A DNA stretch of 64,000 nt from CAXOVX01 sp964213345. GTDB taxonomy: Bacteria > Pseudomonadota > Alphaproteobacteria > Rickettsiales > Midichloriaceae. Each line of letters starts with the position of its first letter. Within the stretch, counting starts at the first letter, position 1. The position numbers were made by a program, and so were the translations under genes. The stretch spans positions 9,842 through 73,841 of the forward strand of contig CAXOVX010000055.1 of assembly GCA_964213345.1 (NCBI GenBank), read 5' to 3'. Below the pieces are notes generated by a model that saw only the letters and a list, made by a program, of their open reading frames with translations, had not been told where the DNA came from and did not search any database. Positions 30,752 to 40,193 of this stretch are shown here, one piece after another.

Positions 30752-32455
30752 ATGGATCCTAATAAACCAGTAACACCACTCAAAGAAGCATTAATAGCAT
30801 GTAAGGTGATGTTAAAGTACATTCTTATTTGTGGTTGTGTAGTAAACATCTTGGCTCTAGCTTCTCCACTGTATTCTTTGCAAGTGTTGGATAGGGTGCT
30901 GTCGAGTGGGAATTTGACTACCCTTGGAATGCTATCATTAGTAATCTCGTTTGCTTTGCTACTGCTGGGGTTAGTTCAAGGAGCCCGTTCTTTCGCAATG
31001 AATAAGATGGGAAATTGGTTCGAGAAAAAACTGTCGGAGACAGTGTTTACCAACTCTGTAAAGGCTTCCTTGGAGTCAAAGATGCATGCAAACAGTCAGC
31101 AAATGAGAGATTTGCAGACTATAAAGACGTACCTAACAAGCCCTGCTTTTATAACGATACTTGATGTACCATGGGCAATTATTTTTATCATCGTGCTATT
31201 CATATTGCACATATACATTGGGTGTTTGACCATAATAGGTGGATCTGTATTGATAGTTGTAAGTTTAATAGCAGATCGGTCTACAAAGCCTTTGATGGAA
31301 AATAATAATGATAACTTTATCAAAAGCATGCGTTATGTAGATCAAACTACCCGTAATTCGGAAGTTGTTGAAGTGATGGGGTTATTGCCTAACGTTATAA
31401 ATTCGTGGCAAACGCTAAACCACAAGGTTCAAAATACCCAATCTTTGACTGTGGAAAGACAGGCATTTTTTACGGAGATAATCAAATTCCTTCGTGCTGT
31501 TATACAGATTGCTGTGACGGGGGTCGGAGCGTATTTGGTTGTTACTACTCATGGTGCATTTTCAGCCGGTGGTATTATTGCTAGTTCTTCTTTAGTTAGT
31601 AGAGCTTTGGCTCCGTTTGAAGTAGCGATTACATCTTGGAAGGGATACGTGAACTGTAGAAAGGCATATGATAGGTTAAATAGCGGATTTTTGAAGATAA
31701 CCAGGGATGAAGACTTGATGTCTTTGCCTGAGCCTGTAGGGGAAATGGAAGTAGAAAATGTATATTTTGCGCCACCTGGCATGCAGAAACATATTATCAA
31801 AGGTGTGAATTTTAACTTAAAAGCTGGGACAATGCTTGCCATCATAGGCCCCAGTGGTTCTGGAAAAACAACATTAGCTAAGCTACTAGTAGGGGCTAAT
31901 CAGCCAAGTATTGGCGCAGTCAGAATAGATGGAGCAAGTCTAAAGGACTGGAAAAAAAGTGAATTAGGTCTACATATAGGCTATCTTCCACAAGATGTTG
32001 AATTATTCAGTGGAACTGTAAGGGAGAATATTGCCAGAATGGATAGTAATGCAGATCCCGAAATGGTAATTATGTCAGCACAGTTAGCTGGAGTGCACGA
32101 AATGATATTGCAGTTACCTAAGGCATATGATACAGAAATTGGTGTTGATGGTTCTATGCTCTCTGGTGGCCAGCGCCAACGCATAGGATTAGCACGTGCC
32201 TTTTATGGAGATGTAAAAATATTAGTCTTGGATGAACCTAACTCTAACTTAGATGCTGGCGGGGAAACTGCACTTTCCATTGCATTAGAAGTTGCCAAAG
32301 AAAAAAAGATAACAACCATAATTATATCTCACCGTACACCTGTTCTAAATTTGGCTGATGAGATATTGGTTATGAAAGATGGAATGATGGCCGCACATGG
32401 ACCAAAGAAGGAAATATTAGAGCAGCTAAATAAGGCAGCTGTGCAGCAACGATAA
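30752..32455 (+). CDS. Type I secretion system permease/ATPase (PrtD-like)
   Basis: Inner-membrane ABC exporter component of a type I secretion system. Residues 1-330 form the transmembrane domain, with hydrophobic segments at about 21-45, 60-80, 145-185 and 255-290. The nucleotide-binding domain follows: Walker A GPSGSGKTT near residue 366, signature LSGGQRQRIGLARAF, Walker B KILVLDEPNSNLD and switch histidine IISHR. Length 567 fits the PrtD/AprD family rather than HlyB, since no N-terminal peptidase-like domain is present. The HlyD-type adaptor follows 47 bp downstream. No substrate gene is adjacent; in relatives these systems are proposed to export ankyrin and other effectors. Confidence 0.93.
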   Translation: MDPNKPVTPLKEALIACKVMLKYILICGCVVNILALASPLYSLQVLDRVLSSGNLTTLGMLSLVISFALLLLGLVQGARSFAMNKMGNWFEKKLSETVFTNSVKASLESKMHANSQQMRDLQTIKTYLTSPAFITILDVPWAIIFIIVLFILHIYIGCLTIIGGSVLIVVSLIADRSTKPLMENNNDNFIKSMRYVDQTTRNSEVVEVMGLLPNVINSWQTLNHKVQNTQSLTVERQAFFTEIIKFLRAVIQIAVTGVGAYLVVTTHGAFSAGGIIASSSLVSRALAPFEVAITSWKGYVNCRKAYDRLNSGFLKITRDEDLMSLPEPVGEMEVENVYFAPPGMQKHIIKGVNFNLKAGTMLAIIGPSGSGKTTLAKLLVGANQPSIGAVRIDGASLKDWKKSELGLHIGYLPQDVELFSGTVRENIARMDSNADPEMVIMSAQLAGVHEMILQLPKAYDTEIGVDGSMLSGGQRQRIGLARAFYGDVKILVLDEPNSNLDAGGETALSIALEVAKEKKITTIIISHRTPVLNLADEILVMKDGMMAAHGPKKEILEQLNKAAVQQR

Positions 32456-32502
32456 AGATGACTACATTATCAATTATTGTCATTGTGTGATGGAAATATA
32501 TT

Positions 32503-33930
32503 ATGAATGCTAAAAAAAATAAACTAATTGACTGGAAAGGAATTAAGATTTTTTTCTCTGATCTGAAAGATTTTTTATTTGCTAGTAACATTAAAGATGC
32601 AAAATACAAAGTAAAAATTGAGCAAGATCTAGTCAAGCACGTGCGTCCAGCCACGAAATTCGGATTTATAACAATAGTTGTGATAGTTGGTATTTTTGGT
32701 GTTTGGGCTGGTACTGCTCCTTTGGACAGTGCTGCAAGTGCCCAGGGACATATAGTGTTAAGTGGTACTCGTAAGACAATACAACATGAAGGTGGTATTA
32801 TAGATAAGATTTTGGTAAAAGACGGTGACTTTGTTGAAGAAGGACAAGCATTGATTATAATGAATCAGGTAAGAGCAAAGTCTGAGTTAGAAATAATGAG
32901 AGCAGCAGTACGTACTCACCTAGCTGTTGAAAGAAGAACGCTTGCAGAGCAAAATGATGCGAAGAGTATAGATTTTTTAGATGAAGCATTTCTAGATCCT
33001 AAAGATCCAGAAGTTCAAGCTATCATAAAAAATCAGGAAAATATTTTTCTAGCTAAACGCCAAGGACTAGAAGAAAGTGTAAATGTATATACTGCGGGAA
33101 TACTTCAGGAAATGGAGATGAACAAGGGTCATAAAGAACAATTGAAAAATACACTTGAACAGCTAGAACTGGAAAAAAAACATTGGGAGACAACTAAGAT
33201 ATTATTCGATAAAGGACTTGTAAAAAAGGTAGAGCTTGTACAGGCAAGTGGTGAGTACCAGCGATATCAATCAAACAAAGCTTCTTTACAAGCTCAAATA
33301 GCAGCAACAATAGAGAAAATTGGAGAATTGAAAGCCCGTATTATGGCGGTAAAAAGTGACTATTACACCAAAGTGGCAGAGGAATATAATCGCAATCATC
33401 CAGCACTTCTCGAAAGTCAGCAAAAATACTTGCATACAAAGGATCAAATGGAGCGAACAGTGGTAAAGTCCCCAATTAAGGGTATTGTTACGGGGTTAAA
33501 AGTACATACTCTTGGTTCGCTTGTAGGAAGCGGACCTCTGATGGATATTATCTCACAAGATGATGATCTGATAGTAGAAGCATATGTGGCTCCACAAGAA
33601 ATAAATCACCTTAAGGTAGGTATGAGAGCAAAAGTAACACTAAACCCTTACAAGCAGCGTTTGGTGCCAAGAGTGGAGGGAGAAGTGATATATGTTTCAG
33701 CAGATAGAATAGCAAATGAGCAGATTGGCCGGTCTACTAACCAATTGCCTGAATATTTTTTAGTCAAAATTAAAATAGAAAAAAGCACCTTAGAAAAGTT
33801 GAATACTGAGGTAAAGCTGTATCCTGGTATGCCAGTTACTGTTTTCTTGATACGGGGTACTAGAACAGTATTACAATACTTAATATCTCCTATTACAGAT
33901 AGTTTCCACAAAGCATTTAAAGAACAGTAA
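32503..33930 (+). CDS. HlyD-family membrane fusion protein (type I secretion adaptor)
   Basis: Periplasmic adaptor joining the ABC exporter to TolC. It has a short cytoplasmic N-terminus, one membrane segment at about residues 54-72 (FITIVVIVGIFGVWAGTAPL), a lipoyl/barrel-sandwich half (GGIIDKILVKDGDFVEEGQA), a long coiled coil at about 190-305, and the second lipoyl half SPIKGIVTGLKVHTLGSLVG. The C-terminal LYPGMPVTVFLIRGTRTVLQYLISPI is the AprE/PrtE-type ending. Length 475 is normal. It forms a two-gene operon with the ATPase; the TolC partner is not in the window. Confidence 0.93.
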   Translation: MNAKKNKLIDWKGIKIFFSDLKDFLFASNIKDAKYKVKIEQDLVKHVRPATKFGFITIVVIVGIFGVWAGTAPLDSAASAQGHIVLSGTRKTIQHEGGIIDKILVKDGDFVEEGQALIIMNQVRAKSELEIMRAAVRTHLAVERRTLAEQNDAKSIDFLDEAFLDPKDPEVQAIIKNQENIFLAKRQGLEESVNVYTAGILQEMEMNKGHKEQLKNTLEQLELEKKHWETTKILFDKGLVKKVELVQASGEYQRYQSNKASLQAQIAATIEKIGELKARIMAVKSDYYTKVAEEYNRNHPALLESQQKYLHTKDQMERTVVKSPIKGIVTGLKVHTLGSLVGSGPLMDIISQDDDLIVEAYVAPQEINHLKVGMRAKVTLNPYKQRLVPRVEGEVIYVSADRIANEQIGRSTNQLPEYFLVKIKIEKSTLEKLNTEVKLYPGMPVTVFLIRGTRTVLQYLISPITDSFHKAFKEQ

Positions 33931-34170
33931 AGTAAGGTCGAAATGTAGTGTTTATCTTAAATTGTCAGATGTTTAGTGGTGCATTTTTTATGGAATTTTA
34001 TAAGATTATAAATACGGGAGAGGGGTTGCATTCATCAAGAGCAGGGGTATCAAGAGGTGTACAACGTGAACTTCTTTCGCCTCTACTTTCACCGTGAACT
34101 GCTGCGCGTTGCTTCGATGTTCAAATCCGACTGTTGCAAGATGAATGTATGTAGTAGGAGGGATAGAAGT

Positions 34171-34498
34171 ATGTCAGTAGAGCAAATAATAGTGGTAAGT
34201 CTGGAAGATCTAGCATGTGGAGAGCATCAGTATAGGAAATTTAGGAGATTATTTGATTTCGGATCATATCTGCAAAATTGATAAGTTATGAGAAGGAGAC
34301 AGCATATAAGGAATGGGATTAGCGAGATATTCAAGTGCTTATTGTTGCAATTTATAGAAAATCTGAGTGGATAGGAAGTTGGAGAGGTGTAAGCAGATAG
34401 AAGTGATGCAGTGAAATGTGTGAATTTGGCCTTGGCGAAAGAACTCCTGATTAATATAGTCAAACGAAAAATTGTTATAAAGTATTTTTCTAATAATT
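34171..34498 (+). mobile_element. IS5-superfamily transposase, N-terminal fragment
   Basis: The frame from ATG 34171 reads MSVEQIIVVSLEDLACGEHQ and YRKFRRLFDF. After a shift it gives ETAYKEMG, CLLLQFIENLSDR, and AVKCVNLALAKE. These correspond to the N-terminal part of the element at 22684-23841 (VSLEELVSRDNQ). The catalytic half is absent; a dispersed repeat (34501) begins at its break. The stretch 33931-34170 before it has no recognisable gene. Confidence 0.6.
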
Positions 34499-34500
34499 TT

Positions 34501-34628
34501 ATACTAATTCCTCTTTTTGATGCCCACGTTATTGCGTTGTAGGATTCAGGCTCAATCATATATGGATTACTACACTCCTTCGCCCTCACCATTGCGCTCC
34601 TAATGCTCATTTAAAAATGGGACGGTAT
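34501..34628 (-). repeat. Dispersed TIR element, copy 4 (MITE-like)
   Basis: On the minus strand it starts ATACCGTCCCATTTTTAAAT and ends AAAGAGGAATTAGTAT, with interior TTAGGAGCGCAATGGTGAGG, GAATCCTACAACGC and CGTGGGCATC. The 128-bp copy abuts the transposase fragment at 34171-34498, so it may have inserted into that element. Confidence 0.85.
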
Positions 34629-34688
34629 CCATCATCCACCAAATATTTCTTGATTGGATTTAGGCTCTGTCGATATTTGATATAAAGT

Positions 34689-35205
34689 ATGATAAAGCAT
34701 AATAGAGTAATCTTGAAAATGGAGGTAAAATGTTATACGAGGCAATTTATTGGAGCAGTTATGTGGATTGCCAGGACTGGGGCGCGGTGGAGAGCTCTAC
34801 CTTGTGAATATGGTAAGTGGTCGAGTGTACATAAAAGGTTTATGAGATGGTGTAAAGCTCTGGAGTGTGGAAAATGATTTTTGATACCTTGCTGTTGATG
34901 AAGACACAGAGTGGAAAATGGTGGATTCTGCAGTAATTAGGGCGCGTCGGCGTGCAGCTAATAGAGGATGGTACCGGAGTTAGTCAGATCTAAATGGGGC
35001 CTACTAAATTACACGCAGCTTGTGACGGCCTCGGGAACCCTTGAGATTTATACAAAGATCTGACTATACCAAACCTAGGGAGGCCCTTATTGCAGACAAA
35101 CTGGATATGATGCAAATTACATAGTAGATGCAGTAAGCTTAGCTCATGCCTAAAGCTGAATCCCACCTCGTAGCCGAAAAGTACTCCGCGAATATGATAT
35201 CGAGC
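34689..35205 (+). mobile_element. IS5-family (IS427-like) transposase remnant
   Basis: The first frame contains GAVMWIARTGARWRALPCEY and GKWSSVHKRFMRWCKA, the N-terminal helix-turn-helix domain of IS427-group transposases. A second frame gives LAVDEDTEWKMVDSAVIRAR (the first catalytic aspartate is in VDSA), and then decayed sequence up to the IS982 end at 35210. It is inactive and lacks its C-terminus. Confidence 0.75.
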
Positions 35206-35209
35206 TTTA

Positions 35210-36132
35210 CAAACCTCAACTATGGATTAGAGAGAAGTAAGATATGCTATTGAGTTGAGGCAGCGGATATTTTGGATATTTTATGTAAGATTTTTACAAG
35301 ATACGACAACATAAGGTATCTGCATGAAAAGAGATATTAATCATCAACAAAAATCAGAACTATTCATTTTTGTTGACGATTTTTGTAAAGCGATAGATGC
35401 ATGGCTAAAGAACAAATTGTTAGCAGACGAAGAGCATCGAAATCCGACTAGAACGCTAGAGATATGGCTATCTGAGGTTATGACAATTGAGCTGCTTTAG
35501 CAACAATCTCCATGTAGAAACTTCAAATAGATTTTTCTACTTTGCCTTCATATGAGAGATTTTTAACACTAAAAAGAAGAAGAATACTTGAATGGTATTG
35601 TAATCAGGCGAGAAACAGTGTGCTATCCTGCATAGATTCAACATCCATAGCCGTTTGTCATCCGAAAAGAATTACGCGAAATACTGTGCAAAGCTAGATA
35701 AACCCAGTAAGGGCTGGTTTCTTGGATTAAAATTACATGTTGTGATTAATGAAATAGGCGAGATTCAAGGTATTAAATTGACGCCTGGCAATGTTGGGTA
35801 GAGTGCCAGTTTCATCCATCACAAAACGTCTAACTGGCTTGTTGTTTGTGGATACAGGGTACATAAAAAAGAAGCTCTTTGAAGAATTATACAGTAGAGG
35901 ACTTAAATTAGTTACGGGGATAAAAAAGGGCATGAAAAATGTGCTAATACCCTTTTTGAAAAAACTTTACTTCGAAAGCACTCAATCGTAGAAACTGTTT
36001 TTGCAGTACTCAAGGGCCAATTCGAGCTTGAACATACCAGACATCGTGGGGGCCTCTAGTACATATTCCATCTTCTCTTTGTGCACACTGCCTCAAATCT
36101 TCCAACCCTTCTATCTCTTTTTCTGTTCTAAT
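35210..36132 (+). mobile_element. IS982-family element type B, copy 3 (inactive)
   Basis: The left end AAACCTCAACTATGGATTAG is shared with copies at 4033 and 22580; the right end (TTCTAATCC then divergence) is eroded. The transposase starts at about ATG 35324 (MKRDINHQQKSELFIFVDDF), is closed by an in-frame stop near 35498, and resumes with SKGWFLGLKLHVVINEIGEI and VPVSSITKRLTGLLFVDTGY. It gives the uninterrupted form of the site where another element entered copy 2. Confidence 0.85.
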
Positions 36133-36369
36133 CCAAAGTACATGCAATAAAGTTGCCAGAATTATGATGTGATCAGTGATATTTAGGCAAGAGTGGATAA
36201 ACTATATCCATATTTGAAGCATAGAGTTCGAACACGAGGAAAGACCCACTCTCAGGTGCTACGAACGGATGTCGAAAGGTTTACCTTGCGTATGAAGTAG
36301 CATATTCCATTGCAAAATATACTATACAAACTGGTTTTATGGCAACTTATATTGGTGTTGTAGGCATCA

Positions 36370-37206
36370 CTTTATCTTTACTTACCTATTGTAGATAAAG
36401 CTTTGGAAGTTAGTAATCTGAGAGTGGTTTTACTGATTTTCTTTCTTTTATTATCCAATATTACAAAGAATTAAGAGAAGTGATTGTTGTACGAACCTAC
36501 GGGTGGTTACGAGCATAAATTCAAACAGTTTCTAAAATCAAATCAACTAGCTTTTAATACAGTTCATCCTAATAAAGTCCGCTCTTATGCAAAAGCTAAA
36601 GGATGTTTAGCTAAAACAGATCGTGTTGATTGTAAGCTTTTATACGATTACGCAGCAACATTTGCTTTATCTGCCAAAGTAGAATATCAGCACTCATTAA
36701 TACAACGAAGAGAGTAATTGATTTCGTTTAAGATTCATGATATTGCAAGACTTGAGACTGAATGTAATACCTTGATTGTGAAACTCTATTAAATTACATT
36801 TGGAACATCTAGAAAAGCGTCTATTCAAGGGCTTCGCGATAATGATGACTTCTATTCCTGGAATTTGCCTGATAGCTGCAACTACTGCTATATGCGAATT
36901 GCCACAGTTAGGTAGCACTCATTTGAGACAGCTGGCTTCTTTAGCTGGTGTTGCCCCTTATGAGGCTGTTGCGAGATGAGATAAATTAAGGCATTATTCA
37001 TGTAAGTGGGCAAGATATAGGGACTGTTGCCGAAAAACATAAATTCTGTATATGGCAGCCGTTGCTTCTTTACGTCGCAATAAAAAAATTCAAGATTTCT
37101 ACTCTAGACTGATCTATAATCATAAACCTCCTAAAGTCACTCTCGTATGCGTAAACTTCCGGCCTTCATGCATGCTTCGATCAAAAACGATACTGTTTGG
37201 ATATAA
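36370..37206 (+). pseudogene. IS110-family transposase pseudogene
   Basis: IS110 enzymes are DEDD (RuvC-like) recombinases. Recognisable pieces in three frames are SGFTDFLSFIIQYYKELREV, YEPTGGYEHKFKQFLKSNQL, KAKGCLAKTDRVDCKLLYDY (DEDD core), SIPGIGLIAATTAICELPQL with RQLASLAGVAPY (the C-terminal helix-hairpin and serine region), and MAAVASLRRNKKIQDFYSRL after a shift, ending IKNDTVWI at 37206. A 55-bp piece of the IS5-like element's end (36964-37018) interrupts it after GVAPY. The 36133-36369 stretch before it is unassigned. Inactive. Confidence 0.8.
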
Positions 37207-37270
37207 TTAATTAATTTTGCCTTTTTCAAATAATTTTAATTAATTATATCCTTATTTGAAAAAGGCAAAA
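37199..37270. repeat. Interleaved inverted repeats (A-B-A'-B')
   Basis: GGATATAATTAATTAA (A, 37199-37214) is the reverse complement of 37236-37251 (A'), and TTTTGCCTTTTTCAAATAA (B, 37215-37233) of 37252-37270 (B'). Both are perfect. The order A, B, A', B' cannot fold as one nested hairpin; it gives either of two alternative hairpins or an H-type pseudoknot. A begins in the last codon of the IS110 transposase. Confidence 0.85.
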
Positions 37271-37374
37271 TATAAGACTAAACAACACTACCGCTACACA
37301 ATCAAAATAGCCTATATAGCTACTTTGAGCTGATTGTGTGTTGTAAATTTTACCTCCTTTCTTCTTGACTTCTA

Positions 37375-38401
37375 TTACGGATGCTTGGGGTTGTAGGGAA
37401 CAATTTCGATATTGTGGATCTGTTTCACGTATTTTAGCTCTAATAACATATGGTCAATGAGCTCACGAATATCAGCACATTGGCTTGGTCGATTTTTAGA
37501 ATCAGATCTTTTGAGGCAATCAAGCAACGATAGTAGATTCGATAGTTGTAAGGTGATGCGCCAATTTTTAGGCAACGTTATACCACCACTGGTCAGCCCC
37601 TTTAGGAATACATCCTGAAATTCAAGTGGCATTTTGTGAGCATAGCGGAGCATATTTGCTACATCGCACAATACCGATCCTGAAAAAGCAAATTCCCAAT
37701 CTAAAACAGCACTTACCTTCCAGGCGCCATCAACCTCATTCACAAGGATATTAGCCGGATCAAAATCAGCATGGACAAGATGCTTTTCATTTTTATCAGG
37801 AAATAGGCAGCCGTATTTATCAAAGGCCTGACTAATGTTAGAAATCACCTCTGGCGTAAGCACAGACAATGCGGTCTCATTCTCCAAGCAGTCTTTAGCA
37901 AAGGTTAGATAATCATCTGAAGAGGTGTGAGGGATAATCCCCAATTCTTTATCAAGAAAACCAGTTTGAGAAAATTCATGCGTTGTAATATTTAAGGATG
38001 GTGCCAATCTCATGCATTACTGAGCCGATATCATGGGGTAAATCGCCCAGTAAAAGATCTCGCAGCGTTATTCCAGGCATAAACTCCGTAATGGCAAAAT
38101 GATAACTATCAACTTCGCCGATATAATAGGTCAGTGGTGCTGGCACAGTTCGTTTTAATAATGCACCGAGTTTCTGCTCGCGATATGCAGCATCCTTGTC
38201 ACGCAAATAAACACGTAAAATCAATAGGCGCTGCTCACCCACAAGCAGAATTTTAATATTAAGATTGGCGCATCCACCAGCAATTAACTCAAAAGACTTG
38301 AGTTTTATATCGGGGCATGCAAGATGCAGAATTCACTCTACCATGCCCTGAGGTAATTGGTGTGTTACGCTTGTTTTTTCATGATTTTTCTTGAAGGTCA
38401 T
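37375..38401 (-). pseudogene. Aminoglycoside/choline phosphotransferase-family pseudogene
   Basis: Minus-strand pieces form one APH-fold (PF01636-type) kinase. ATG 38401 starts MTFKKNHEKTSVTHQLPQG, which hits an in-frame TGA at 38333-38335. The frame continues to GGCANLNIKILLVGEQRLLI and FAITEFMPGITLRDLLLG, shifts at about 37990, then gives HLVHADFDPANILVNE (Brenner motif HxDxxxxN) and VSAVLDWEFAFSGSVLCDVA (metal-binding D). Family members phosphorylate aminoglycosides, choline, homoserine and other small molecules, so the substrate is unknown. ATGA overlap with the upstream GNAT gene shows they were an operon. One stop plus one shift make it probably dead. Confidence 0.8.
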
Positions 38402-38786
38402 AATGCCATCCTTAAAAAGATGCAACTTGAATCCTTTGTATAGCCTGCTCTCTCAAAATCCACGTATCCCAATCTTTCGTAGAACGCCTTAGGCGTCCTA
38501 AAAACTCATCGTGGCAACCGTTCCACTGTACATCCATTCTCACACATATGCCATCAATGTCCAAGGCCAGCTTTGCGGTGATCATGCCGTCTCTATAATT
38601 GATCGGTATAAATAGCGCGCCAAAAAACACAGAACCATTGTACCCAGCAATGATTTGGTTGTTTTTATCTTGTATAAAGAAAGCAAATAGATATGCAGCG
38701 CTAAATTCAGGCGTCTCTTGATTAATTTTCTGTGTTAGAAAATCAATATCTTTGCTGTTAGGCGCCAATGCATGCTCGATTTTCAT
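38398..38786 (-). pseudogene. GNAT-family acetyltransferase pseudogene
   Basis: It starts at ATG 38786 with MKIEHALAPNSKDIDFLTQK and FFIQDKNNQIIAGYNGSVFF, the first strands of a GNAT fold. Around 38640 the frame shifts; other frames then give YTDQL, HRKAGLG (equivalent to the acetyl-CoA loop RxxGxG/A) and, near the end, TPKAFYERLGYVDFERAGYT, the usual GNAT C-terminal helix-strand. The intact frame would stop at 38398, overlapping the downstream kinase start by four bases. The open frame continuing to 38412 after the shift is not GNAT-like. Several indels and stops are needed to explain it, so decay is real. Confidence 0.75.
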
Positions 38787-38865
38787 TTTCTAATGCCAAT
38801 ATAAATATCTAGCGTTACATTGTTATGATCAACACTACGTTCATCATAAACTTCAAAATTTAATA

Positions 38866-39301
38866 AACCCGAAGTAAGGCTAAGGAATGAATAATATAAT
38901 GCAATAAGATGGAGATATGATATCTGTTTAAAGGAGCCGATAAAGGGTAACAAAATAGGATTCATATGGAAATAGATTTTACAGGAATATATTGTTATGT
39001 TGATGATTTTTGCAAAGGATTTATAGTTTAGTTGGAAATACATTTATAAAAGGCAAGGACAAGGAAAGGAAAGGGGAGTGGGAAGTGCAATATGATCCTT
39101 AGTGAGATAGTGACTATAACTAAACTTACTCTATTAGGCTACCAAGAAAGTGAGTTTAGTTGTTTTATGTGTATGTAAAACACCGAAGAGATTTCGAAAA
39201 TTTATTGTTGTATGATAGGTTTGTAGCCGTATTGAAGCGTATTTTGCCTATATTATGTTGCTTATTGCAATGCATTACTGGAGAGGTTACTGGTATCCAA
39301 T
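38866..39301 (+). mobile_element. IS982-family element type A, copy 3 (truncated)
   Basis: It begins with AACCCGAAGTAAGG (38866-38879) and the type A transposase start MEIDFTGIYCYVDDFCKGF at ATG 38966. It follows the copy at 2954 up to GGTATCCAATTT, where an IS200/IS605-type element begins. The right half is not found after that element, so it was lost. Confidence 0.8.
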
Positions 39302-39303
39302 TT

Positions 39304-39818
39304 ATGTTTCTCTGTGGGATAGGGTTAATACCCTTGCCTTTAGGCGAACAGTTTAGTACTATTTTTTTATTTTATGTTATACAGGAAAGGGTCTCACATC
39401 ATATATGAATTAAAATATCATATTATCTGGTGTACTAAGTATAGGTACAGAGTATTGACAGGGTTAAGTTAGGGAGCTTATTAGGGAAGGCTAATTACGT
39501 GGACATCAGTCTGGCTCATTAAGTTCCGCGTCGGTACCGCCTAATATGGGCATTTCGAAATTGGTGCAGTATATTAAGGGTAAAAGTAGCCGTAAAGTGC
39601 TAATGGAATTTGAGCAATTAAAGAAAAAATATTGTGGACAACATATATGGGCTAAAGGATATTTTGCAGTTACAGTTGGTAACCTAAATGAGCAGTAAGT
39701 TCAGGAGTGCATTGAAAACCAGGAAGCGTATCATAGAACGATAGTTTTGAGATTCCATCTCACTAATCTGCTTTGCAAGCGTTAACTCAAACTACCTGCT
39801 TTAGCGGGTAGTAGTTGA
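39304..39818 (+). mobile_element. IS200/IS605-type element, copy 2 (both ends)
   Basis: The left end is TTTATGTTTCTCTGTGGGAT with hairpin GCCTTTAGGC; the right end carries hairpin CTACCTGC-TTTA-GCGGGTAG, ending at about 39818. TnpA (Y1 transposase) is readable across shifts: KYHIIWCTKYRYRVLTG, ISKLVQYIKGKSSRKVLMEF, KKYCGQHIWAKGYFAVTVGN and CIENQEAYHRTIV. Internal stops make it inactive. The same right end in inverted orientation begins at 63920, and a left end alone lies at 43293. Confidence 0.85.
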
Positions 39819-39844
39819 CTGCGTACACAATTGAGCATGTCATA

Positions 39845-39968
39845 ATGCCAAGTCCAATTTTTAAATAAGCACTAGAAGCGCAATGGTAAGGGGGAGGGAG
39901 TGGAGTAAATACATGGTTGACCTAAATCCTGCAGCGCGATAGCGTGAGCGTTAAAAGGGGAATGGTTA
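39845..39968 (+). repeat. Dispersed TIR element, copy 5 (MITE-like)
   Basis: A 124-bp copy from ATGCCAAGTCCAATTTTTAA to TTAAAAGGGGAATGGTTA with interior CACTAGAAGCGCAATGGTAA and CCTGCAGCGCGATAGCG. It is 27 bp after the IS200/IS605-type element and 69 bp before the next copy, in the same orientation. Confidence 0.85.
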
Positions 39969-40037
39969 AATAAGTAGGTTGTGACTATTGTTGTTTTTCG
40001 TTATACTTGCCGTTATAACGTTGGTACAATGTGTATA

Positions 40038-40168
40038 ATACCAGGTCTCATTTTTTAATGAGCACTAGGAGCGCGATGGTGGGGGCGAAGGAGTGTAGTA
40101 AATACTACATGACTGATCCTAAATCCTGCAGCGCGACAACGTAGGCGGTTAAAGAGGGGGATTGGTAT
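40038..40168 (+). repeat. Dispersed TIR element, copy 6 (MITE-like)
   Basis: A 131-bp copy from ATACCAGGTCTCATTTTTTA to GGGGGATTGGTAT. Interior: AGCACTAGGAGCGCGATGG, CGAAGGAGTGTAGTAAATAC, CTGCAGCGCGACAACG. It ends 25 bp before the hpf start codon, so it forms most of that gene's upstream region. Confidence 0.88.
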
Positions 40169-40193
40169 AACAACATAAACGAGGGGTACGAGT

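Noticed and set aside
34100..34150. Possible tRNA T-loop (TTCAAATCC) near 34120
   Set aside because: The flanking bases do not pair as a T stem and no acceptor or anticodon arm is present.
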